Part shown: one piece after another, positions 46,808-55,451 of the stretch
Position numbering within the stretch: position 1 is the stretch's first letter
How the letters are laid out: each line of letters starts with the position of its first letter
Assembly: GCA_965248855.1 (NCBI GenBank)
Contig: CBDFKQ010000014.1
Span: 62,001-126,000 of the forward strand
Direction of reading: 5' to 3'
Length of the DNA: 64,000 bases
DNA from: CBDFKQ01 sp965248855
GTDB taxonomy: Bacteria; Bacteroidota; Bacteroidia; Cytophagales; 172606-1
Made by a program: the position numbers and the translations under genes
The notes under the pieces: model-generated
Told to the model about the DNA's origin: nothing
Database searches by the model: none
Seen by the model: the letters and a program-made list of their open reading frames with translations, nothing else

Positions 46808-47374
46808 ATGAAAAATATGAAAAAAAATCTCGCCTTGTTTGTCATCTTGATTTCATTTCCCTCTTTTTCACAAACACTTTTTAAAATGAGTGGGGGTCTG
46901 GGCAACCGTTGGGACGAAAAACTTAATTCTCAAACTACTGGCAAAGGCTTTAGGCTTTCAGCTGAAGAGTTTTTCACACCAAATTTTAGTTTAGGTATTG
47001 GTTTATCCTATTTTTCGTTCAATCCTACCCCACTTGTAAACGTTCGTTTTGCTTCTTACTCCTTGCAAGGCACTTATTATTTTACTAGGGCCAAATTACA
47101 ACCTTTTCTGGGCTTGGAAGTTGGCTATTGCAACTATTATGATAAAACAACAATTGAATTGATAAGTGGTAAAATAAGTCAACAACGTAATAAAAGTTAT
47201 GGAAGTATTGCCCCCAAAGCAGGTGTATTATATAATATCACCAAGCAATTAGGAGTGCAATTACAACTGAGCGCCGATTTTATTCCAATCCCGGATATAG
47301 CACCAATCGGTTTTTCGTCGGTTAACCTTGGTCTTACTTATAAATTAAACCCGACAAAGCCTTTTTTTAAATGA
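46808..47374 (+). CDS. Outer-membrane beta-barrel protein
   Basis: A 188-residue protein from the ATG at 46808 (MKNMKKNLALFVILI), with a signal peptide ending FPSFSQ. Strands such as FSLGIGLSYFSF, LQPFLGLEVGYCNYY and the C-terminal SSVNLGLTYKLN suggest an eight-stranded barrel (OmpW/OMP_b-brl type). Function unknown. Confidence 0.7.
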   Translation: MKNMKKNLALFVILISFPSFSQTLFKMSGGLGNRWDEKLNSQTTGKGFRLSAEEFFTPNFSLGIGLSYFSFNPTPLVNVRFASYSLQGTYYFTRAKLQPFLGLEVGYCNYYDKTTIELISGKISQQRNKSYGSIAPKAGVLYNITKQLGVQLQLSADFIPIPDIAPIGFSSVNLGLTYKLNPTKPFFK

Positions 47375-47418
47375 ACTGTTAATGTGTGATACTTCCGTGA
47401 TAGTTAAAAGCTTATTTT

Positions 47419-47440
47419 GATTAATCAATATTGATTAATC
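47419..47440. promoter_or_regulatory. 22-bp perfect palindrome, candidate operator
   Basis: GATTAATCAAT followed by its exact reverse complement lies 21 nt upstream of the lipoprotein start at 47462. The TTGATTAATCAA part resembles Crp/Fnr-type half-sites with unusual spacing. A Crp-type pseudogene lies 0.6 kb downstream. Confidence 0.45.
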
Positions 47441-47461
47441 TTTTAAACCAAACCCAAATAA

Positions 47462-47926
47462 ATGAAAAAGTTAACCAACATCTCGTTTTTTATTCTGGCC
47501 ACTTTGCTATTGTCTTTCTCTGCCTGTAAAACCACCACTGATACGGTTACACAGTTTACCAGCGGGCCGGTTGGGGCCACTACTAATTTAAAGACAGGTA
47601 CAATTGCCCGTCAAAATTCCCCGGGTACACCTGATACCAAAGGCACTTTAGCAATAGTTCAGGATTCTCAAAACAATCAGTTCATTAAATTAAATTCAGA
47701 TTTCGCATCCGGCTTTTCTACGGGTACTGTTGCAGTTTACCTTGCAAAAGATATGACTGAAATTAAAACACAACGGACTGCCTCGGCTTCAAACATCCAA
47801 GCTGCAGGTTTTGTGAATAAAAACGGAGAACAATATTTAAAAATTAGTAATGTGAGCGGTTTTGATTATGTAGTTTTTTATTGTGAAACGGCAGAAGTAA
47901 ACTTCGGTGCAGCACCATTAAAATAA
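47462..47926 (+). CDS. DM13-like lipoprotein
   Basis: A 154-residue lipoprotein with signal and lipobox SFSAC (Cys about 22). The remainder (GTLAIVQDSQNN, IKLNSDFASGF, VAVYLAKDM, then FDYVVFYCETAEVNFGAAPL) resembles a DM13 domain, proposed to act in electron transfer with its conserved cysteine. It stands between two outer-membrane protein genes and ends in a strong terminator. Confidence 0.72.
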   Translation: MKKLTNISFFILATLLLSFSACKTTTDTVTQFTSGPVGATTNLKTGTIARQNSPGTPDTKGTLAIVQDSQNNQFIKLNSDFASGFSTGTVAVYLAKDMTEIKTQRTASASNIQAAGFVNKNGEQYLKISNVSGFDYVVFYCETAEVNFGAAPLK

Positions 47927-47927
47927 T

Positions 47928-47974
47928 AAAAAAAGGTAAGAAAAATAATTATAATATTTTTCTTACCTTTTTTT
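47928..47974. terminator. Very strong bidirectional hairpin terminator
   Basis: A perfect 20-bp stem (47928-47947 with 47955-47974) and 7-nt loop starts 1 nt after the lipoprotein stop. The A7 and T7 arms make it usable on both strands. Confidence 0.88.
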
Positions 47975-48006
47975 AAGAATATGGAGAATAACTGAAATAT
48001 AACCTA

Positions 48007-48653
48007 TTGCGAACACTGTCATTCTTTTCATGTTTAAAAAGTGACGAACTTCTGACAATATCAAAGTTTGGTGAATTAAAAAAAATAAAAAGACGGGAAG
48101 ATTTTTATTTTTCGGATTACAAACCTGATAAAATTTATTTTATCATCAAGGGTATGGCCAAAGTGATGGTTAATGAAGATGGAATTGAAAAAATTAAAGA
48201 ATTAGTCCAAGAAAATGATATTTTTGGATATATGTTTTTTAGAAGATAAAAATATTATAGTGGATAAATTTGTAAGAGTATTGAGCGATGAAATGCTTGT
48301 AATATCATTTCCCGCCGATGACTTTGAAAATATTTTAAAAGAAAAACCGGAATTATCCCTTCAATATATTCAAATATCTGTGAAAAACTAAGGATGATGG
48401 AAACTCGATATTCAGACCTCGTCCATAAAATTCTAAAACCCGTTTAATAAGTTTTTTAAAAAATTTCGCTGTTCAAAATGGAAAAAATGAATGTAATAAA
48501 ATAACATCACGCTATTTTTTAACTAAGATAGATATTGCAGGGCTTATTGGTTCTTCCCGGCAAACGGTTACAACATTAATGAACGAATTGGAATCTTACA
48601 ACCAACTCCATTACACCCGTTCTACTCTCATATTTTACTTAAATACATTATGA
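48007..48653 (+). pseudogene. Crp/Fnr regulator pseudogene with several frameshifts
   Basis: The first segment (from a TTG at 48007) encodes the cNMP-binding barrel (DEKIYFIIKGMAK-like) and stops at 48249. The reading resumes one frame over with EDKNIIVDKFVRVLSDEMLVIS, shifts again at about 48390 into KLRMMETRYSDLVHK, meets a stop, and the HTH follows as LTKIDIAGLIGSSRQTVTTL up to a TGA at 48651. The HTH closely matches the intact regulator at 54072. At least three lesions make sequencing error unlikely as the sole cause. The last codon overlaps the start of the next gene. Confidence 0.82.
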
Positions 48654-49378
48654 AAAATCTATTTTTTATATTCATTATTATATTATTATCAAGTTTTAAG
48701 TGCTTTGGACAAAGTTATAAAGAAGGTAATTTATTTGGTTTTACTACAAATGTAGGAAGTGGACAATTTGCAAGTGCCATATCATGGTCCCATTATCACG
48801 GGATAGGCAAAAATAAGCGCTTTAAAGTGGGATATGGAATACGGTTGACTAATTTTATTGGCTCTGATCAAAAATATATAACAGCCCCTGCCAAATATAC
48901 TAGTGGTAAAGAAAGCATAGTTGCCCTTTTTACACAAAATATAAAAGCCAACCTCGATACTGTTATATTCGAGAAAGCACAAATTAACTTTTTGAATGCA
49001 GGTATTTATTTATCCTACACTCTTCCATTTTGGAAAGATAAAGTTGATTTGGGTGTAAATATTGATGCCATCGGTTATTCATTCGGGGAAAGCCGTAATG
49101 GTTTATTTAACAATACAATCGTTTCGGCCAAGCCTACAGGCTTTAATGCACTGCTTATTAGCGATAGTGATAAAGGTTCGCTAAACTCAGAATGGTTTGT
49201 TAGGTATTGGATTAACAAACGTTGGGCAGTAAAAGCAGGCTATGAATTTTTATTTACAGAATATACAACAAACGCAAAAGTCCAACAATTGCCTAATTCT
49301 ACAGATACCAACGACCGTTTCCGAAATAAGGCATCCATGATAATGCTGGGTATTGAATTTGCCCCGTTTAAAAAATAA
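48650..49378 (+). CDS. Putative outer-membrane protein
   Basis: A 242-residue protein with a signal peptide (cleavage near CFGQ). Strands GFTTNVGSGQFASAISW, AGIYLSYTLPFW, WAVKAGYEFLFTEY and the final IMLGIEFAPF are barrel-like. It overlaps the pseudogene end by 4 nt and precedes a YceI gene by 23 nt. Confidence 0.68.
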   Translation: MKNLFFIFIIILLSSFKCFGQSYKEGNLFGFTTNVGSGQFASAISWSHYHGIGKNKRFKVGYGIRLTNFIGSDQKYITAPAKYTSGKESIVALFTQNIKANLDTVIFEKAQINFLNAGIYLSYTLPFWKDKVDLGVNIDAIGYSFGESRNGLFNNTIVSAKPTGFNALLISDSDKGSLNSEWFVRYWINKRWAVKAGYEFLFTEYTTNAKVQQLPNSTDTNDRFRNKASMIMLGIEFAPFKK

Positions 49379-49401
49379 AATTTTAATTAAATGATAATTA
49401 T

Positions 49402-49950
49402 ATGATGCGAAATTTATTTTTCCTTGTATTTTCAATTTTGTGCTTAACTACCACTGCACAAACAAGATGGACTGTAGCCACATCCGATATTACTTTTAAA
49501 ATTAAAAACGCAGGTTTTAAAGTAGATGGTTCGTTGAAAGGTTTATCAGCTCAAATTTTATTCGATCCTACTAAACTTTCTGAAAGCAGTATATATGCAT
49601 CAGTAGAAACGAAAACTATAGATACCGGAATAGGGATGAGGGATAAACATATCAAAAAAGAAGAATACTTCGATGTAGAAAAGTACCCTAAAATCACTAT
49701 TAAATCCGTTAAATTCATCGATAAAGGAAAGAACAATTATATAGGCAGCTTTCAATTAACCATCAAATCCATTACTAAAGCGATTGATATCCCCTTTACT
49801 TTTGTAGAAAACGTTAATACAGGCGCTTTCAATGGAAATTTTGAAATTAATAGGCAAGAATATACTGTTGGAGGTAATAGCTGGACAATGTCTGACAATG
49901 TGATAGTCAATATTAAAATAAATGCTACTAAAGGTATGGGTTCAAAATAA
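49402..49950 (+). CDS. YceI family periplasmic protein
   Basis: A 182-residue protein with signal peptide (TTTAQ). The YceI lipocalin-like barrel is visible: WTVATSDITFKIKNAGFKVDGS, MRDKHIKKEEYFDVEKYPKI and a late TVGGNSWTMSDNV. Such proteins bind isoprenoid or polyprenoid lipids in the periplasm. It pairs with the outer-membrane gene upstream. Confidence 0.88.
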   Translation: MMRNLFFLVFSILCLTTTAQTRWTVATSDITFKIKNAGFKVDGSLKGLSAQILFDPTKLSESSIYASVETKTIDTGIGMRDKHIKKEEYFDVEKYPKITIKSVKFIDKGKNNYIGSFQLTIKSITKAIDIPFTFVENVNTGAFNGNFEINRQEYTVGGNSWTMSDNVIVNIKINATKGMGSK

Positions 49951-50047
49951 TACTTACTTTCTATGTAAATTTCTTTGTTTGGATAAGGTATAGTAAATGA
50001 ATAACAATATTTAAAAATTTGCTTGTGTTAATAGCCTAAATGATTTT

Positions 50048-51079
50048 TTATTTATGAAAATGATTTATCAATAGCGATACCAATGAAGTGATTTCAAGTG
50101 GTTTATGACCGTTCTTTATATTTTGGGAACAAATTTCATAAACCACTTTCCAGTGGAAAATCAAGTCGGAGTAAGCATGGGAGATTTTATACGAAGGGTC
50201 ATAAATGTGCGCAGGCTCTGCACTTACGCCGTTTAATTCAAGGATTTTAATATTCCTTCCTTTATATAAATCACTTATTGACTTTACTTTTATATCAAAC
50301 CTTCCATAATAAAAGCCATCAATATCGCCTGCAATTTTATTAAAGACCTGATGTAAATGTTCATTTATCAGATGGTTGCCATTTAAGAACATAGTGCCCT
50401 TGCAATGATTTCCAATCGGCTCTAAAATTATTTTTTCATCTTTTTCAGGAATAGCCAGAAGATAGTCGCCATATTTTACTTTTAATTTTTTTAGCTGGAA
50501 CCTGGCCCTGTCATTTTCATGGAGCATATCCAATATATTTGAATTGCCGTCCCCTGTTACTGAGAGAAACTGCTTTAATGTAACTGAGCTTACCCTTCCC
50601 TTTTCCTCGTCAGGCAACCTATAATACATGACCCCCATTTCGATTTCATAATCAATAAATTCCTGGATAATGAAATCATTTTTATTTTTAAAAAGATATG
50701 ATATGAGGGAGGTGGGCGAACTTATTTTTTCAACTTCGTTCCCCCTTTCACCAATATTGGGCTTTATTATTATTGGGAATAAAATTTTTTCAACATTAAT
50801 ATTTTTCAGAACGTCCTCAATGGTTGCCCCGGCTTCAAAAAAAAATGTTTTTGGTTTATAATTATCAGCTATTTTATCAAGGATACCTATTTTAGATTCT
50901 CCGAAAAAGCCGCCAGACTCTATAGATGGGTTAGCGGCTGTAAAATAAGTAAGCGAACGTGATTTAAACGCCAGATAAAGCCAGTATGGAATGAGTGGGA
51001 GATAAAAAAACCACCAAGACCAATATTCATAATTTAATATCTTTAAAATAAATAAAGGTATTTTGAATTTAACTGACAT
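50048..51079 (-). CDS. ATP-grasp domain protein (D-Ala-D-Ala ligase-like)
   Basis: A 343-residue protein. FPIIIKPNIGERGNEVEKI is the ATP-grasp nucleotide lysine region, FIIQEFIDYEIEMGV follows, and GRFDIKVKS with ILELNGVSAEPAHIY gives the metal-binding Asp/Glu/Asn set. An N-terminal aromatic hydrophobic stretch (about 15-40) suggests membrane contact. It likely joins a carboxylate to an amine; the substrate is unknown. The start overlaps the NRDE gene stop by 11 nt. Confidence 0.8.
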   Translation of the reverse strand: MSVKFKIPLFILKILNYEYWSWWFFYLPLIPYWLYLAFKSRSLTYFTAANPSIESGGFFGESKIGILDKIADNYKPKTFFFEAGATIEDVLKNINVEKILFPIIIKPNIGERGNEVEKISSPTSLISYLFKNKNDFIIQEFIDYEIEMGVMYYRLPDEEKGRVSSVTLKQFLSVTGDGNSNILDMLHENDRARFQLKKLKVKYGDYLLAIPEKDEKIILEPIGNHCKGTMFLNGNHLINEHLHQVFNKIAGDIDGFYYGRFDIKVKSISDLYKGRNIKILELNGVSAEPAHIYDPSYKISHAYSDLIFHWKVVYEICSQNIKNGHKPLEITSLVSLLINHFHK

Positions 51080-51815
51080 TTTTTATAGGGTTCAATTGCC
51101 TTTCGTTCTGAAAAACTTTAGTTTGGTTTTGAAGCAGGTCTTCATAGATCATCTCTATATTATCATCTTTATTGGTTACACAGGTTATACTAATGGTCTT
51201 TACCCCACCTCTGCTCATTAGTATATTATTGCATTTATCACCATCCCCACCAAAATGATGAAATTGTAAAATGTTTTCAATATCCGGTTTGGGGTTATCT
51301 GAAAGCCATTTTTCAAACCATTTCTCCCGTTGTACAATTGTTTCTTTTGAATAAAGGGTAGCTGATGACCATATATTACATGAAAATGGGCTTTTTGTGC
51401 TTATAAATAATTCCCCTTTTTCATCAAAGCGGATTTCTTTAAGTTCTATTATGTCCTGATGTTTTAAAATAATCAAAGTAAATGGCTCTATCCCTGAAAA
51501 ATCATACTCATCGGTAAACCTTTTTATATCTCCATAATTAAAAAAATCTAATAACATCAAGCCCCTGCTCTTCTTATAAGGTGGGGAATGATGATGAAAT
51601 TCGAAAGCACCGTTTAGCAGGCATAATGTATAGCCGTTATCAGAAGTAGCAATCCATGTACCATTGGCCTGGCTATCCTTTGGATAAATAATTTTGATAC
51701 CGTTATGGAAATATTGATCAGGCGAAAAGGCTACTTTTCTACCGGGGCTTTCATCTCTATTTGACGTGAGGATGAATTTGTGCTGATCGAGGGGCAAAAA
51801 AGTAACTGTACACAC
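51069..51815 (-). CDS. NRDE family protein (TANGO2 homologue)
   Basis: A 248-residue protein starting MCTVTFLPLDQHKFILTSNRDE, with the catalytic-like Cys2 and the name-giving NRDE motif. GTWIATSDNGYTLCLLNG is also typical. Eukaryotic TANGO2/HRG-9 has been linked to heme handling; the bacterial role is unclear. It sits between a DinB-like gene (9 nt upstream) and an ATP-grasp gene (overlapping), so the three form one operon. Confidence 0.88.
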   Translation of the reverse strand: MCTVTFLPLDQHKFILTSNRDESPGRKVAFSPDQYFHNGIKIIYPKDSQANGTWIATSDNGYTLCLLNGAFEFHHHSPPYKKSRGLMLLDFFNYGDIKRFTDEYDFSGIEPFTLIILKHQDIIELKEIRFDEKGELFISTKSPFSCNIWSSATLYSKETIVQREKWFEKWLSDNPKPDIENILQFHHFGGDGDKCNNILMSRGGVKTISITCVTNKDDNIEMIYEDLLQNQTKVFQNERQLNPIKNVS

Positions 51816-51824
51816 TTTATGTTC

Positions 51825-52346
51825 TTAATAAATGGAAACTTCCCTATTAGTTTTTTTTTTAAACTTTAAAGTTGAATTGGCAATACCAAAACCCTCCAGT
51901 AAGACAATTTCTGGAAAATAATTCAGGACTCCGATTTTAATAATTGCTAAATGATGTATGGAATGCTCAATATTGTAGGCAAGTTCGCGATAAAAATTAG
52001 TGGCAACTAAGATGGACTCATCACTATTTGAAGGAAAAATCTTCAAAAACAACTCCCTATCAGAAGTGTATAAGGTAAGTTTTAAATTAATTTCTTTGAT
52101 TAGAGAAATTGCAACATCTTTATCATTCTCTAGACTAAAATTTCTTTCCCTTTCATCATAATTTATTGTACCAGCCTTAATACCGATGATTAAGCAGGTA
52201 TAAAACTCGAGAATATGTCTTACATGTGCACCAATAGAGCTACTTGAAAGTATTTTCAATGGTTTATTATACTGATCGTGACTGAGGGAACGTAATAATT
52301 CGGATAGAGGTGTTAAAGTGTTTATAGAATCTAGTTGCAAAATCAT
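51825..52346 (-). CDS. DinB-like four-helix protein
   Basis: A 173-residue protein. The metal-site histidines of the DinB/YfiT superfamily are suggested by GAHVRHILEFY (about 40-50) and NIEHSIHHLAIIKIG (about 132-147). Members include thiol-S-transferases. It leads the DinB-NRDE-ATP-grasp set. Confidence 0.75.
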   Translation of the reverse strand: MILQLDSINTLTPLSELLRSLSHDQYNKPLKILSSSSIGAHVRHILEFYTCLIIGIKAGTINYDERERNFSLENDKDVAISLIKEINLKLTLYTSDRELFLKIFPSNSDESILVATNFYRELAYNIEHSIHHLAIIKIGVLNYFPEIVLLEGFGIANSTLKFKKKTNREVSIY

Positions 52347-52451
52347 ATATCATCATTTTTAAATTTAAGAAGCCCCAGATATCATTCATAACCAAGTTTA
52401 GAAACAGCTGATAGATTATTAATCAGTACCCATCTGTTAATAATTATATTA

Positions 52452-53045
52452 TTATAAGTTATTTAAAATATCAGCTACCGATGCCCTTTTTCTATAATCT
52501 GGATTGAAATATGAATATTTAATATTTCCAGATTTATCAATAATATATACTGCCGGCACAGGAAGAGTAGAGCCGTTTTCTCCATTATTTTCATTAAGGT
52601 TAATACCATACTCTTTTAGTTTTTGCAGTGTTTCTGTATTCACCTGATAATTCACTTTGTATGCCTTCATTATTTCATTATTTTTATCATGAATTATAGG
52701 AAAAGCTACTTTGGTTTTTTGCAATGTCTTCTCTATATTTTTATCTATTTCCGGGGTAATTGCTATAACCGAAGCACCTTTAGCTGTGATCATCTTTAGA
52801 GAATCCTGGAGGTTGCTCAATTGTTTGTTACAATACGGGCACCAAAAACCCCTGTAAAAAATAACTACAACTTCACCTTTTGCAAGCATGGCCTTCAACT
52901 CTATTTTTTTTCCCTTTGTATCTTTGGTATTTATTTCCGGTGCTTTATCACCCTTTTTCAAACCTTCCGGGTCACTGTCTGTTATAAATGCAACAGAAGT
53001 GATGAAAATTAATATTACTGCAACTTTTAAAAATAATTTTTTCAT
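52452..53045 (-). CDS. Secreted peroxiredoxin-like (AhpC/TSA) protein
   Basis: A 197-residue protein with an N-terminal signal sequence (AVILIFITSVAFI). The redox motif FYRGFWCPYCNKQLSNL holds a CxxC pair. FPIIHDKNNEIMKAYKV and VPAVYIIDKSGNIKYSY complete the fold. It begins 4 nt after the DoxX gene stop, repeating the peroxiredoxin-DoxX pairing of 39394-40401, but here exported. Confidence 0.87.
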   Translation of the reverse strand: MKKLFLKVAVILIFITSVAFITDSDPEGLKKGDKAPEINTKDTKGKKIELKAMLAKGEVVVIFYRGFWCPYCNKQLSNLQDSLKMITAKGASVIAITPEIDKNIEKTLQKTKVAFPIIHDKNNEIMKAYKVNYQVNTETLQKLKEYGINLNENNGENGSTLPVPAVYIIDKSGNIKYSYFNPDYRKRASVADILNNL

Positions 53046-53049
53046 GTTT

Positions 53050-53466
53050 TTAATTTTTGTTTGGGTTTAAAATACCTGTTGAATAAATAAAATTGAATAG
53101 TCGGTCTTTATTAAAAAATAAAATTATTATGCAACTTATCATAACAATTAATGCATAAGCAAATAATTGGCCTCCGTCGTTCATAACTACCAAGCCTAAC
53201 TTGGTAAGGTGAAAAAACAAAGCACCGGCCATAAGCCCGATACCTAGTGAAGCCCCAAGCCAATTGTATTTTGGAATTAGTAATAATATTGCTGTAACAA
53301 ATTCTAAAACGCCTATCCCTATTCTCCCCCAAGGTTCCATGCCTACTGCAGTGAAAATGTAAACAGACTCTTTGGAAGCAGAAAATTTAAAATACAAGGT
53401 TTGTAACAGAATTAAGGCCGATATAATCCTTAATGCCCATAAGAAAATGTTTTTAGCTATTAACAT
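53050..53466 (-). CDS. DoxX family membrane protein
   Basis: A 138-residue protein with four hydrophobic segments and LRIISALILLQTLYFKFSAS plus WGRIGIGVLEFVTAILLLIPK, the DoxX pattern. It is 4 nt upstream of the secreted peroxiredoxin-like gene. A DoxX-thioredoxin-fold pair suggests membrane redox chemistry (inference). Confidence 0.83.
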   Translation of the reverse strand: MLIAKNIFLWALRIISALILLQTLYFKFSASKESVYIFTAVGMEPWGRIGIGVLEFVTAILLLIPKYNWLGASLGIGLMAGALFFHLTKLGLVVMNDGGQLFAYALIVMISCIIILFFNKDRLFNFIYSTGILNPNKN

Positions 53467-53546
53467 ATGTTTGGTTTGAAGTTAATGTTTAATTTTCATA
53501 AAATTTGAATAACGCGGTAGTAATTTAGTTAAATAAAAAAAAATTT

Positions 53547-54002
53547 TTATTTAACTATTTTTACCCAGTTGGCATCTGCTTTCTTTTTAAGATTGGGCTC
53601 ATCTTTGTTCCACTTATCGAGAGTATTATTGAAAAATTTATTGTAGAAAACGTATAATTTCCCATCCTTAATTTTATAAGTGAGTGGATCGAAATCTACT
53701 TTTTCCCCCCTATCGCCCATAGCATATGCACACCAACCACCATAAGCAGGTTCATATTTTGCAGGTGATTTTTTGAAAGTTTCCGCATTTTGTTCATTAA
53801 CAAACTGATAATTTACCTCTTCATAAACCACTGTAAATTTTTTATTTCCTTTGATGGGCTTCCCCAAAAAATAACTTAACGCATCGTAACCATGCAACGC
53901 TACACCATTATCAATATTAAACTCTTTTTTCCTTATCCTAGGGTCAGTTTGTGAATTTGCCCACATGGATACAAATATTAAAAAATATAATAAATGTCTC
54001 AT
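53547..54002 (-). CDS. Secreted YHS-domain protein
   Basis: A 151-residue protein with a signal peptide (MWANSQ). The YHS-like core reads ALHGYDALSYFLGKPIKG and YQFVNEQNAETFKKSPAKYEPAYGGWCAYA. YHS domains are small metal-binding modules often found near copper or redox proteins. It lies 69 nt downstream of a Crp-type regulator and 80 nt upstream of the DoxX gene. Confidence 0.85.
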   Translation of the reverse strand: MRHLLYFLIFVSMWANSQTDPRIRKKEFNIDNGVALHGYDALSYFLGKPIKGNKKFTVVYEEVNYQFVNEQNAETFKKSPAKYEPAYGGWCAYAMGDRGEKVDFDPLTYKIKDGKLYVFYNKFFNNTLDKWNKDEPNLKKKADANWVKIVK

Positions 54003-54071
54003 TTCAGTTTTATAACAAATCTAAGTTATTGATAGGGGTAGGAATGTCGGATAAATGACAAATAGGAAAAT

Positions 54072-54755
54072 TTATTTGAAATTATTTACATCGTGGATCG
54101 TAAAAGACGTGCGGGAATAGCTGATTATTTTGCTTTCAGTCATCTCGTGTATCAAGGTTGTCACTGTTTGCCTAGAGGCACCAATAAGACAGGCAATATC
54201 TTGCTGTGTGAGAAAGTGTGGGGTAATTATATTTTCCTGTTCTTTCTTTCCATTTTGTTTTGCATAATCTTTTAAAAATTCAATTAATCTGGTCCTCACA
54301 TCTTTAAAAACCAGATTGCTAAATCTATTTTCCATGGCCTTAAGCTTATCGCCCATTTGTTTGGTATATTTAATGGCCAGTAAAGGGTTTTTTTTCAAAA
54401 CTTTTTCAAAGTCTTCTATTTTAAATGAGCAAACTGATACCTCAGGGCTGGCGGCACGGGCATATTCATTATCATTTTTGACATTGAATTTATTTAATGT
54501 GAGTTCGCCAAAAAGATCACCTTGTTGTAATACCACCTTTGTTACCTCATTACCTTCTTCATCAATAATAATTAATTTAATTGTTCCTTTTTTAAGGGTG
54601 TAAATCCTTTTTTCAACATCAGAAAAGTCAACAATTTCGTTTTTCTTGGCTTGTTTAAAATTTGTGATCATACATAACTCGCTGATCTCTTCACCTGTCA
54701 GTTGCGAAAAAAGTTGATGATTACGCAGGTACCAATATTTTACATCCTTTTCCAT
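54072..54755 (-). CDS. Crp/Fnr family regulator
   Basis: A 227-residue protein of full Crp length. It has the cNMP-binding barrel (about 20-120, QQGDLFGELTLN), a dimer helix and a canonical Crp HTH (LTQQDIACLIGASRQTVTTLI). The residues GELTL resemble the phosphate-binding cassette. It is the intact relative of the pseudogene at 48007. It probably controls the YHS/DoxX/peroxiredoxin genes downstream. Confidence 0.9.
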   Translation of the reverse strand: MEKDVKYWYLRNHQLFSQLTGEEISELCMITNFKQAKKNEIVDFSDVEKRIYTLKKGTIKLIIIDEEGNEVTKVVLQQGDLFGELTLNKFNVKNDNEYARAASPEVSVCSFKIEDFEKVLKKNPLLAIKYTKQMGDKLKAMENRFSNLVFKDVRTRLIEFLKDYAKQNGKKEQENIITPHFLTQQDIACLIGASRQTVTTLIHEMTESKIISYSRTSFTIHDVNNFK

Positions 54756-54788
54756 TATTTATTACCTATTTTAAAAAATAAAATCTAA

Positions 54789-55424
54789 TTATAGAAAGAA
54801 CCTATTGAAAACAATTATGGATATTTTTATCACTGCCAGTAAAATAAAAAACCATCCCGTAAGCTTATGAATGCTAAAACTTTTGAGCAAAATGTAAATT
54901 TTTTCTTTATACCGATGCGATAGTGATGCAAGTGTATATAATAATACGAATGATCCAAAAGAAGTGCCGGTTACAAAAGCTAGTCTCTCTGCAAAACTTT
55001 TGATCATTAACCAATTAGTATCAAGATAGATAAAAATTCCAAACCAGAAGATTAGTAACTGTGGGTTAAGCAATGCCAATATAAAGCCGGTAAAAAAATC
55101 TTTGCCACCTCCCTTGTAACCGACTTGTTTAAAATCTGACCGGGGCATCTTATAAATGTTTTGCAAGCCTAAAATCAAAAAAGCAACTATGGTAAGCCAT
55201 TCTATAGATTGCAAAAAAAATATATTTTTTTCTATAGCCACCCCACAATATATAGCTATTGTCGAATAGATCATTTCAGGGAGGGAGCCCCCAACCGCCA
55301 GCCGTACAGCGGCGCTTTTACTTTTTAAAATAGTAGTTTTGATCACCATCACGTTGACAGAGCCTGCCTGTAACGACCCCACAAAACTTATGGTGGATAC
55401 TATAAAAAAAATAAAAAGTTCCAA
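54789..55424 (-). CDS. LysE family translocator
   Basis: A 211-residue protein with six hydrophobic segments. GSLQAGSVNVMVIKTTI and LAVGGSLPEMIYSTIAIYCG occupy the place of the LysE/RhtB N-terminal motif, and GFILALLNPQLLIFWFG is the second landmark. It would export an amino acid or similar solute. Its stop lies 33 nt from the crp start, and it follows the DUF3667 gene by 27 nt. Confidence 0.83.
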   Translation of the reverse strand: MELFIFFIVSTISFVGSLQAGSVNVMVIKTTILKSKSAAVRLAVGGSLPEMIYSTIAIYCGVAIEKNIFFLQSIEWLTIVAFLILGLQNIYKMPRSDFKQVGYKGGGKDFFTGFILALLNPQLLIFWFGIFIYLDTNWLMIKSFAERLAFVTGTSFGSFVLLYTLASLSHRYKEKIYILLKSFSIHKLTGWFFILLAVIKISIIVFNRFFL

Positions 55425-55451
55425 AAAAAAGTTATTTAAATATGGATTATT

